Positions 1-9,060 of a stretch of 31,791 nt of DNA are shown here, one piece after another. The DNA is from Chara braunii. Lineage: Eukaryota; Streptophyta; Charophyceae; Charales; Characeae. Position numbers and translations under genes: made by a program. The stretch covers positions 10,762 through 42,552 of the forward strand of contig BFEA01000273.1 in the NCBI GenBank assembly GCA_003427395.1. Reading direction: 5' to 3'. Every line of letters starts with the position of its first letter. Position 1 is the first letter of the stretch. Under the pieces are notes generated by a model. It was given only the letters and a program-made list of their open reading frames with translations. It searched no databases and had not been told where the DNA came from.

Positions 1-52
<52 letters not shown>
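1..52. repeat. (CA)n microsatellite
   Basis: Uninterrupted CA dinucleotide repeat, about 26 units, running off the left edge of the window. Confidence 0.98.
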
Positions 53-53
<1 letters not shown>

Positions 54-678
54 CTACACAACCTACTTTTTTAAAGGAATCACTAAATGTTTGGGCAAGG
101 TGGTGAGACAATGAGGGCATACTCTCACGGGGACCTAATGACCTAAAATCCTAAAATTTGAGGCAATTTCCAGGTCACATTGGAGAGTTACGCTACCCAA
201 ATGCATCAAATGGTGACCCTTCTGTCAGAGGCCTGAAGGTTCACGAGAGAACCCTTTTATAGACCACCTCCAGAGGTGGTCTGAAATGATCTTCTGAGTA
301 TCCTTTCTTGATTTGTTCATAACGTACGACTGCACTATCTACCGTGTGTTGTTTGTGTAAAGAATGTTTGTTCCTGCACAGAATGGGATCGTGGGCTGAC
401 TGTAGCCCTCTTTGTGCATGTCCTATATTGTTCATTTCGCTGCAGGTTCCAATCATAACGCCAAAGCAGTTGGAATGTTTTGGATTCCTCGACGGTGATT
501 GAAATGCACCATGCAGAAGAATTTTTACGATTCTTCAGCAATCTTGTAACTGAACCGTCCTTGGGGCATTGAGCTAAGGACCACACTCGGAACCGGACTT
601 AAATTTTTATTTGTTGTTTATTTTTGGTAAGTTCTATTTTAAACTTAACATATCATATTGAACTCACCGCCTCCAGAT
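53..678. other. Intergenic, no gene recognised
   Basis: Only short frames on both strands, without recognisable motifs. The one structured element seen is the perfect hairpin at 261-282, listed separately. Confidence 0.6.
261..282. other. Perfect 10-bp inverted repeat (hairpin)
   Basis: AGACCACCTC at 261-270 is followed after two bases (CA) by its exact reverse complement at 273-282. As a hairpin this gives 9 bp with a 4-nt loop. No poly-T tract follows, and no function can be assigned. Confidence 0.85.
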
Positions 679-1078
679 ATTTCAGAATGTCGTTTGTTCA
701 TCTGATAGTGTGTGGATTAAAAATTGAGCATGTATTTTGAGCAGTTCAATAGTTCAGTAGTGTACCAACCGAGTCAGACATATTGGTACCAGGCTCGGAT
801 GGTATCATGTGTTGTGATTAGCGTCGTACATCCACAACCCGTTCTGCTGGTTTACTGACTTAGATAAACAGAATGTTATTCTATTCATCCGTTGGTATCT
901 GGTATCAAACGTGAGCCTCTATTTCAAAAGCTGGTACGCAGGTTTCGACCCCTAGGTGATTTAGAATGTCATCCGTTCATCTGACGGTATATGGATTCAA
1001 ACTTGAGCATATGTCTCAGCAGTTCAATGACGTACCACCTGAGCTAGGTCAATTGGTACTTGACTTGGATTGCATTGG
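679..1078. repeat. Diverged ~120-bp repeat, two full copies and one partial
   Basis: The segments at about 679-800 and 958-1078 share the order CAGAATGTC/TAGAATGTC, GTTCATCTGA, TGGATT.AAA.TTGAGCAT, AGCAGTTCAAT and GTACCA.C.GAG. A shorter related piece lies at about 868-930 (CAGAATGTTATTC...TTCATCCG...ATCAAACGTGAGCC). The copies are strongly diverged, so the repeat is old. Confidence 0.65.
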
Positions 1079-1091
1079 TCTGCGTTTCCAC

Positions 1092-1158
1092 TTGTACGCA
1101 CCCTCGTACGAGTACGGATTCGTACTCTTGTACTCGTACATTAGGGGGCCCGTACGAG

Positions 1159-1196
<38 letters not shown>

Positions 1197-1450
1197 CCGG
1201 TGTAGTTTTTTCCCCCCTCAAATTCTAATACGAATCTAAGATGATGCTCAGCCAAATGTTGCTTGTTTTGTGTTGTTGCATCACATAGTTTTTTTTCGGA
1301 TTTTTTAATAACGTTTTTTTTTCTTTTTCTTTTTCTTTTTTGTACGGGTGCGTACAAGATGTACAGGTTCCCGTACAGGTCCCCGTACAGATCCTGTACA
1401 GATATTACCTGTACGTTTCGTACGGAAAGGACCTGTACGTGTACGTTATG
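1092..1450. repeat. Cluster of GTAC-centred palindromes with a T31 tract
   Basis: Many CGTAC/GTACG words are packed into 1092-1160 and 1343-1448. GAGTACG (1110-1116) and CGTACTC (1121-1127) form a perfect 7-bp stem, and short forms such as CTCGTACGAG and CTGTACAG recur. A run of 31 T lies at 1161-1191. hAT elements carry subterminal clusters of short motifs bound by the transposase, and a hAT transposase relic starts about 750 bp downstream. Calling this cluster subterminal is inference. Confidence 0.5.
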
Positions 1451-2198
1451 CAACGTAGGTATTGTTTTTTGTGATTTACATCGCAAAACCACAATCTGTT
1501 GTGCTACGGTGTTGATTTACTAACTCGCTTCACACTAAATTTGAATCCACCGCAGATTAACAAAATCAGACCGCTCGTTTTAATGAAACCTACTATGCGT
1601 GAGGGGTTTGGGTCATCCGATGAACCGGACCGCTCTGACCCCAAACAAAAAAGTGTGCAAGAGCAGCACGAGTCCAGCACTGGGATTGTAGGATCTTCTG
1701 CAGTAACCCCTGATAGGAAACAATTTAAAGTGTTCCTTCATACAGACCTTAAACCACCAGTCCCTCTGACGTTAGAAACCTCGGGGGTACCAGTAGCGTC
1801 GTTTCACGACGAGTACCGGTAGTATAGAGTGGAAAACCGGGCAGGCCTCAAAAATGAAAATTGCAGCAATAATTGGAAATGCATCGAATCGGTACAGCGA
1901 ATATTTCACAGTAAAAATGATTTTTTTTCTGGTATTTTTCCTTGAAGGATCACGACATTATCTATGGACCCTCAATTTCTCGGACATTTTGATGAATTGT
2001 TCTGAGCACAAAAAAACAGCAAAGTTGCCGCTCGCAAATGACGAGATTGGACCCGCCGATGACAAACGGTCGCCTCCCCTCCGTACAACTCGGCCCTAAC
2101 TCACAGGGCCAAGGGGGTTCGGCTGTCGGGGAGACTGGCGGTTTAGAAAAGGAAAAACCAACCCTCTTTTTTTTTAAAAATACGAGAAGGAAAACACT
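1451..2198 (+). other. Unassigned stretch upstream of the hAT relic
   Basis: A 107-codon plus-strand frame (1499-1822) is Ser/Pro/Asp-rich in its second half and matches no domain I know. It could be the eroded N-terminal extension of the hAT transposase, since such proteins often have a low-complexity leader before the BED finger, or it could be chance. No TATA box or convincing splice sites were identified. Confidence 0.25.
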
Positions 2199-3970
2199 TC
2201 AGAGTGTTGGAAATCCTTCGTTCATGTATGTGCTGCTGATGGAGCACCTGTACGAAACCACGGTAGGGGGTATGTGGCCTGCAAACATTGCTTCAGAGTT
2301 TATGCTTTCACCATCTCACATGGGACAAGCACCTTTCGACAACACACATGTCGCAAGGAACCAAAAGGAGCAGGCCTCGTGCGCTTGTTTGCGATTTCTG
2401 TTGAGCCTACAACAACACAAAAAAAGAGGATGGCCAAGAAGGCCATCATGTGGTGCTGCAAAGATTTGCACCGCTTCACCGTAGTAGAGGACCGAGTTTT
2501 TTAGAAGTTGTGCACGAGGCGTATGACATGGGCGTAGTTGTGGGCAAGGCTATGCACATAGGGAAGGTGATGTCATTCCGCAACACTGTCAAACGCCATG
2601 TCGTTGAGACAACATCCTCCATCTGTGAGAAGGTGAAAGAAATGGTGAAGGACCATTTCCATAATGGTGCGCAAGCGAGTTTTACAGCAGATATGTGGAC
2701 TAATGAAGTTAAAAAAAAAACTCGTTTATGTCTGTTACCATGCACTTCATCGACGTTAACTTTAAATTGCATGCCAGTAATTTATAGGTGAAAGCATTCC
2801 AAGAAGATTCGCACACATGGTCAGTCATTGTCAGGGCATTTCAAGAGTGTCTTCAAGAGTTCAGTTGCAGAGACGCTGAAAAATATGTGGTGTGCACAGA
2901 CAGTGGATCGAACATGGCTGTAGCAGAGGGGCTCATAAATATTTACAACTAGATAGTCGTCTCATACCACAAGCTGATGACATTCCTAACAATGGTGTTC
3001 AACAAAACCATAGTGAGAACATATTTTGTTCGATCTGCGTCGTTTTATAAATACCACGAGTTTGCACCACACCTATTGGAAATGATCGACAACTCCAAAG
3101 AGTTGATACAGTCTTTCAAACAGGCAAACCTGCAAAACAGTTTGTCTAAAATGCTGAAGCATAAAAATGCAACATGGTGAAATTCTTTGTTGATTTCACT
3201 TAACAACATTTTAGAAATTTATGATGGCGTCGCAACTGTCACCGTCGGCTTGCAAACACTAACCTGCAAACCAACAAAATATTCCTCATTACAAGAATTG
3301 ACAAGAACTCGCTTACAGATCTGACACGGTTCTTGAAATGGTTTCAGACTGCTACCCTTAAGCTGGAGTAATATCTGGAGTCGACACTGCACCTTGTGGC
3401 ATTTGAACACAGTGCTCTTTTGGAGTACTGCAAACCACATAGTGAGTCATACAACGGCGAGGATGCTAATGGTAGCAAGTTCTCAATCCCGTCGAACTCA
3501 GAGGATATCATAGTCATCAAGATGTTGACCAAGGATGTGTTGAAAAGGAAATGGATATTGAATGATTTTTATATCGTTGCTATTTTGCTTGATCTTCGAC
3601 AAAAGGACAGACTGGACTGTTTTGGCTTATTGGAAGCCCAAGTAGAGCGAGGAAAGAGTTGTTTGCAAGAGATAATGCAGAGTTTCAAAGCCACGAGCGC
3701 TGAGGCAAGTGAAGAACCTTCAAAAGAGGAGGGGAAGCGACCAGCGAAGCGGAGAAAGAAAGTGACCACGAGTTTCTTGACCAGTTGACATTTCGCAGCA
3801 CGATGAAGAGGAGGAGGATCTGTCCATCGCTCACACGAGGTCATTGACGTTGTTACAACGAATAAAAAAGAAGATGAAATTATACTTTGGCTTGAAGCTA
3901 AAAAAATAAGAGAAGAGGAAGTTAGACATATTTGTGTGCTGAAAGGCAAAGGGGACTGTCATGAAAAATG
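2199..3970 (+). pseudogene. Decayed hAT transposase with N-terminal BED zinc finger
   Basis: Translating across frames gives the domain order of a hAT-superfamily DNA transposase. A BED zinc finger lies at about 2199-2360, with SECWKSF, a Cys-x2-Cys pair (ACKHC) and a HGTSTFRQHTC tail. Next comes the DLHRFTVVEDRVF block at about 2460-2500. After a frame change come SFRNTVKRHV and TADMWTN (first catalytic Asp region, about 2690-2705). A run of nine A near 2710 marks another frame change, then VCTDSGSNMAVAEG (second Asp region, about 2890-2930), ATW.NSLL (about 3170-3190) and WILNDFYIVAILLDLRQKDRL (about 3550-3620). At least three frameshifts and several in-frame stops interrupt it, and a canonical C-terminal hAT dimerisation domain is not clearly visible. 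It is therefore a non-autonomous fossil. The motifs are seen directly; the family assignment rests on their order. Confidence 0.85.
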
Positions 3971-4867
3971 CAGAGGACTAGTTATTGCTCCCAACTATAC
4001 CGATCATGGCACGTGCTACTCATGCAGTTTTTTGTATTCCTGTGTCGAGTTTCAAAAGTGAGTGCAATTTCTCGAACGCAGGAAATATCGTTACAAAGAA
4101 AAGAAATCCGCTAATTCGTCCATAGTGGATGATGTCTTCTTTGTTCGCTCCAATTGAGATGTGGTGACATGATGTGTGTGTTGTTGCTTTGCATTGTTTG
4201 CAGGCTTCAAGACACATGAGATGAGTGTTTTAACTTTGCAGGTTGCTAACTTTTGAGGACATGATGTGAGTATTGTCGTTTTGCAGCCTGTGTCTTTTTG
4301 TGGGAGTATGATACTTTTATTGAAATCTCAATTTCTCACTTTCCAATGAGGCATGATTTGTTTTATTTTTATTTTTTAGTTTTTTTTTGCTTCCCATAGA
4401 AACAATTCTTCCGATGCAAGGGCGAATTTCACATTTGTTTACTTTTTTGTTATTTTTGTTATTTTTTAAAATTTTCATACTTTTTCGACGTGTGTGTGTA
4501 TATGATACTGTGTGTATGTATGTAGCAATGTGACACTATGTATGTGTGTGTATGTATGTGATTGTGTTGCATTATGTGTTTATGTGTGTGTGTGACACAT
4601 TATGTGTTTATGTTATGGATGATGCAGTTCTTACAGCTGAGACAACACTTGCACCTCAAATTGCATCTGTTGTTGAAACTTCTACAGCAGATGACGTTGT
4701 TGCTGCAACTGAAGCAATCATTGCAGCGGGTACATCATCTGCAATATAAGTTGCAAGTGTAGTGCCAACTGTAGCAATTATGGCGGACATGCAACAACAA
4801 TTGTCACTGTCGGAAAAAAAGAAAAAAAAACGTGATTTGGAGGACGACCACGAGTGGTCAGCAAGGG
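3971..4867. other. T/G-rich stretch, no confirmed gene
   Basis: The region has low-complexity TATGTGTGTG tracts at about 4490-4615. A short plus-strand frame at 4618-4749 is Ala/Thr-rich; after its stop the same frame continues to about 4886 (MADMQQQLSLSEKKKKKRDLEDDHEW). That tail looks protein-like but is too short and broken to assign. It may be a second eroded part of the neighbouring transposon. Confidence 0.4.
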
Positions 4868-5310
4868 GCACGGGTAGGAGCGGTTAAAGACAGTCAGGGG
4901 CGGGTAAGGGAGGGTGGGTCACAAGTGCAGGGGGTTAAGAGTGGGTGAGTCACAGGTGAGGGTGGTTCCGGGTGGGTGCACACAATTGTGTGTGGCTACA
5001 TGTGGGTAAAAAAAAAACAAAAATTGGCTTTGTAGCATACGGGTGGTTAAGCAATGGTTCAGGCGCATGTGGCCATGGGTAGTTTTGAAAAGAAAAAGAA
5101 CATGGACAGTTATGGACAGTTACAATCTGAAGAGGTTCAGTTAGGGCAGGTATGGGTGCACGTTTTTTTATTTTTTCCAGGTGGAGATGGGTAAATGTTC
5201 GGCAGGCCATGTATACAGTGGGTATGGGTGGTTAGTTATAAAAAAGGATATGATCGGGTAAGGTACAAGTATTAAAAAAAAAAACATTTGACACCTCGGG
5301 TGTAGGGTAA
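4868..5310. repeat. Degenerate G-rich array (GGGTRR / GGGTGGTTA words)
   Basis: About a dozen short words of the type CGGGTAA, GGGTGGGT, GGGTTAAG, GGGTGGTTA and TATGGGTG recur on the plus strand at spacings of roughly 15-40 bp. There is no fixed period and no open reading frame of note. Several closely spaced G-runs could form G-quadruplexes. It lies downstream of the hAT relic and could be its 3' subterminal region (inference). Confidence 0.5.
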
Positions 5311-5545
5311 TCTTTTTTGCCTTGTATGAGCCCACTATACTTCTATTTATATACATTTTTCTAGTCTGATTGAAATGTATGTGTGGAACCTTATGTTTTA
5401 TTGATTCTTTCTGGAGTTTAATTAGATTAAGTAAGGAAAAACTTGTGTGAATTATACTTCACATTGTTTCTTGAAATCATATAGAAAGAGATAAATTGAG
5501 GAAAGGCGGGAGAGAGGCAGTCTCGATTGAGATTATGAGTCACAA
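5311..5545. other. AT-rich stretch, nothing recognised
   Basis: Short AT-rich segment leading into the hairpin array. No gene or repeat was identified. Confidence 0.5.
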
Positions 5546-5546
5546 A

Positions 5547-6144
5547 AAGGAGTTACCCGTGTCTCTAAGTTGAATGACCCAATAATCCTTGTTTTTCTTA
5601 GCGTTATGGCAGTATGGGTTGAGTATTGTTTCTAAGATGAATGACTCAACTCTTATTGTATTTCTTCTAAGGGGATCTAGGTTGAGACGAAGTATTGTTT
5701 CTAAATTCTAAGTTGAATAACTTAGTCTAAGAAGTCGCGCATACAACAGGGATCGGATAATAATTCTTTCTATATTGTATATCATATATATTATATGAAC
5801 ACACTAGTCAGACATGGTTTCTAAGTTGAATGGTCTGTCTATAACTTATCATGAAAGAAAAAAAATATAAAATTAAGAACATAGCGAAGGTAACTTAGGC
5901 AAACTTAGCGTTGTTTCTAAGTTGAATAACCCAACTATTTGCCTTGTTGAACATATGGGGATCCGAGAAGTACTTTTAAAAAGTAAGCTTTCATTTAGGT
6001 CAGGGTCGACCAAGCAGAGGTTCTAAGTTAAGTGACTTGGTCATATGCCAAATTAAGAAAGAAACTTATTGTGCCCCGTGTTTTGTTTATAAATAAAGCA
6101 AGGCATGATATTGTTTCTAAGTTGAATGGTCTGATCTTTATGCC
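5547..6144 (+). repeat. Array of seven hairpins with a conserved loop and variable stems
   Basis: The phrase TTGTTTCTAAGTTGAATG (with variants) occurs seven times in 600 bp at spacings of about 60-120 bp. Each occurrence lies inside an inverted repeat, and the arms differ every time. Stems (5' arm / 3' arm): 5547-5555/5583-5590 with one bulge; 5616-5624/5644-5652 (GTTGAGT/ACTCAAC core, perfect); 5685-5693/5720-5728 with one mismatch; 5809-5813/5833-5837 (CAGAC/GTCTG); 5897-5903/5938-5944 plus 5906-5908/5935-5937; 6008-6014/6036-6042 (GACCAAG/CTTGGTC, perfect); 6102-6109/6134-6144 with a 3-nt bulge. The second and fourth copies have 19-nt loops of almost identical sequence. There is no ORF. 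Loop sequence conserved while stem pairing, but not stem sequence, is kept suggests a structured RNA or a protein-bound DNA hairpin. I know no named family with this design. Confidence 0.7.
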
Positions 6145-6399
6145 AATAACATAAGCTAGGGTATTGGGTTTCATCTAACTAAGAGATAATAAACTACTAA
6201 TGTGATAGATAACTTGGGGTTTTAGTAAAAATACTTACTCATTGTAGTACGAATTTGCATATGGATTGAGTATAAAATATGCATATTCAGAGTCTTTGAG
6301 TTGATAGGTAGTTGCTTCAGAGCTCGCCATGTGTCGGAGTGATAAAATATAACTTTGGTTTTCCTATTATCTTATGTTTCAAGATTTAAAACTTGTACG
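6145..6399. other. AT-rich spacer between the two hairpin arrays
   Basis: No gene seen. A few weak echoes of the first array's loop occur here and further on (for example TTTGAGTTGATAGG near 6295). Confidence 0.4.
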
Positions 6400-7000
6400 A
6401 ATTGGGATATCAATTCCCTTAAAGTAGATGCTGCCTTAATTCCCACAAGATCTAAGGAGTTAGGTAATTTCTCATACTTTACATAGTTGAATTGTCTAAT
6501 TCACTTTAGGATTGGTATAAATCTGGGAAGCTACCTCTCGTAGGAGAGAAACTGATGAATTTTTTATTAATTAAAGGAGGTAGACAATTTTTTTTTAAAT
6601 AAAGTTTATAGCTATTGTGTACCTCATTTTTTTTCTGAATCAGTATAATCTAGGAAGTTACCCTACGTAATAAAGATGCTGCTAAAATTTATACCAATTC
6701 AGGGAGCTAGATCAATTTTGTCTTTGAAAAAGTTATAAGTTTTATCTGACTCAAATTTGGATTACTATAAATTTTTGGACAGTACTTTCCTAGGCGAAGT
6801 GCTACCAAATTTTTTATTAAAACCAAGGAGTTCGATAAAATTTTGGTTTCTTTGAGTTAGAGGTTTCTTGAAATTTTCGTATTTAGTCTTTATATGAATT
6901 ATACGAAGGAAAAAAATGTAAAAAATTACGAAGGTACTTTCCTTACGGAAAGCGCTGTATAAATTTTTTAAAATCTAAGGGAGTTAGAATATTTTATGAC
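6400..7000 (+). repeat. Five diverged ~125-bp units, each foldable as a long hairpin
   Basis: The word (A)AGGAGNTAG recurs at about 6456, 6577, 6702, 6828 and 6979, followed each time by a run like ACAATTTT and preceded by AAATTTTTTATTAA-like sequence. Upstream of it most units hold an inner hairpin whose arms differ: CTCTC/GAGAG around GTAG (6535-6548), TTAC/GTAA (6658-6670), an imperfect stem within about 6784-6800, and CTTTCC/GGAAAG around TTAC (6937-6952). Outer arms also pair: GAAT..GTATAA (6637-6648) with TTATAC..ATTC (6689-6700), and AAAAAATT (6920-6927) with AATTTTTT (6962-6969). No coding frame is present. Confidence 0.6.
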
Positions 7001-7020
7001 TTTGAAAGTTTTGGCGATCA

Positions 7021-7035
7021 ACCCCTATTAGGGGT
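7021..7035. other. Perfect 7-bp hairpin
   Basis: ACCCCTA and TAGGGGT are separated by one base (6 bp with a 3-nt loop when folded). It lies just past the second hairpin array. Confidence 0.7.
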
Positions 7036-7193
7036 GTTGTTGCCGAAATTCTTAACATTTTGAGACGATTGTCAGAGATGAGATAGGAAGGTAGGACTGT
7101 TTCATACTCACTCAAGCATAGCTTCGACACTTGTCTATTCTGTGTTGAAGGTCATTTTCATTTAGATAATCTTGTGACTTGACTAGCTTCAAT

Positions 7194-7215
7194 CCTGTTA
7201 TCTTTTGATAACAGG
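7194..7215. other. Perfect 9-bp hairpin with TTTT loop
   Basis: CCTGTTATC (7194-7202), loop TTTT, GATAACAGG (7207-7215). It is the most stable hairpin of the AT-rich tract and ends it. It resembles a terminator stem, but no poly-T run follows. Confidence 0.8.
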
Positions 7216-8349
7216 TCGGTTTTCGGTTCAACTCCAACTCATTCTCACGACTCAACCTAAGGCCTCAGTCCTTGTGAGTTGTAATGTTTCTTTGAGTTTT
7301 TACCCCAAATTTTAATAAATGACAATTTTTAAAAAATGACTGAGTGTTTTCTTTTGGAAGATTGGACAAAGGTTGAGGCTTGTGTGAATAAGGCAACGGG
7401 TGTGAGTGCAGAAAGTGGTTTAAGTTTACCTCATGTAGTGTGTAGTTTGTCAATGTTGAATCTTTGGTGTGATTGCAAATATGTTTTGTGAGTTGGAGTC
7501 CGGATTTGACTTTGCCTGCGACCATGTGTATATTTTGAAGGGACTCACACTGTGATTGTGAAAGTGTTCGCCTTGTGTCCTATAACCCCGTTATATTTAT
7601 ATTTTTTGTATCCGAGCAGTTTATTTTTTATCGTTTGTAAGGATTGAGTAAATTTGCGTCGAGAGAAAAGGGTGATCATTTTCTAACTTTTGTTTTTTAG
7701 AATTTTCGTACTTGGACGTTGAGGTTTGTGACAACTGTTAAAGTCAAACCTTTTGGCATGTTTTCAAGCCTCCAATCATGGAGCCCCGTTTTCAGGGTCA
7801 GAGGCGTATGGCCGCCACAAAGTGTCGAAACTCGCCTATGCCTCCTCTCCGCAGTGTACCGAAGAGGGTAGGTCTTGCAATCACACTTGCGATTGTCTAG
7901 CATCAAAAGATTAACCCCTTACGATGCATGTCATCCGACATTTGAGGGTCGACAGCGAGCCGGGTCATTTTTGAGGATCGTGTGGTCATAGGTACCATAT
8001 AGTACGTCATGATTGCGACCACTTGCGTATTTATGCATGGCTGGTTGATATGACAAAGTTTACGTCACCGCAATATTTATTCAGAGACTCTCGTGCGACA
8101 GCCTAATGTACTGCCACTGAAAGGTTGTGGGTCGAAAGTGAACAAGATACTTGGTCTGATTTACGTATGACGCTTGATTTTGTTTTGTGAAGCGTGTCTC
8201 GTCGTTAGATTGACCGTCTTTGTCGATCGGCGTAGGATCGCATTCGGGGGATCAACGCATCAGGCGACGATTCTCGCACAGGTCTGATTCGGGCATTAAC
8301 TGCGCATACCCCCTATGCTACAACGAATGAGAAACGCCCTCTGCGATCG
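7216..8349. other. No gene recognised
   Basis: Two minus-strand open frames (7265-7525 and 7697-7906) have no recognisable motifs or splice context. Composition is T/G-rich on the plus strand up to about 7.7 kb, then mixed. Confidence 0.5.
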
Positions 8350-8370
8350 CATACGAAAAACTTTCGTATG
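8350..8370. other. Perfect 9-bp hairpin
   Basis: CATACGAAA (8350-8358), loop AAC, TTTCGTATG (8362-8370). It sits near the point where strand composition changes. Function unknown. Confidence 0.8.
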
Positions 8371-8740
8371 TCACGGTGGTTCGGTAGCTCGACGGGGAAA
8401 TGCCCACCTCAAGGATGGTGACAACTCTCACAGGTGGAGGTAAGTTATACCTCACGTGACCCTATCCTGTCGTAGGGGTTCGCGAGAGGTATGGTTGGCG
8501 CACTCGGTTGAAGCAACAATACTCTGTAACAAAGAGTCCTGCAAATCCTGCGTGACACGATGGGGAGGGTCCCCTAGGGGAACCAATGTGCTCGACACCG
8601 TCCCGCACAAAGGGTGCATAAGTGTCGTCGAGCGTTCGCACCTTCACGCCCCCTCTTCAAACTTAAAACATTGTCTTTCTCAGCGAACGGGAGGGAGCGA
8701 ACGCGTCTTCACACAACTCATCATGCCACGCCCCAGGGTG
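8371..8740. other. No confirmed gene; 12-bp palindrome and tRNA-like fragment
   Basis: TCCCCTAGGGGA at 8569-8580 is a perfect palindrome. At about 8490-8536 a box A-like word (TGGCGCACTCGG) is followed by a 5-bp stem ACTCT/AGAGT around a 7-nt loop, which looks like a tRNA anticodon arm. No T-arm or box B follows. A plus-strand frame of 135 codons (8456-8863) ends in the GA-rich tract and is not convincing. Confidence 0.35.
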
Positions 8741-9060
8741 TGGCACCGATGGGAAAGAGATATTGGAGGGAAGGAGGTGAGAAAGAGGAGAGGGGAGGAA
8801 GGACAAGACAAAGATCGGGTTGAAAAAGAAGAGAAAAACAAGAAAGGGAAAGACTTCGAGTAGGGTAAAGTGAGAAAAAGACGCAAAGAGGAAAAAAATA
8901 AATTTTTAGACAGGGAATAAAAGCGAGCGTGAGAAAGGAAAGAAAGAAGCGAGAGCCAGAAAATGAGTAGTGAAGAAGGCGGCAGTGAAGAAAACACTCA
9001 AGTGGAGCGTCACACGACCGAACATCTCAACAAGCGGGCAACAAGAAACAACGAAAATGA
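8741..9060. repeat. Polypurine (GA/A-rich) tract
   Basis: Plus strand consists almost wholly of A and G, in irregular GAAAG/GAGG words, without a fixed period. Frames on either strand here are low-complexity translations. Confidence 0.75.

Noticed and set aside
1190-1523. Open frames on both strands around the T-rich tract
   Set aside because: They are driven by poly-T and repeated GTAC words; no domain.
8456-8863. 135-codon plus-strand frame
   Set aside because: It begins in unique sequence but ends in the polypurine tract (Lys/Glu/Arg-rich tail). No domain or splice support.
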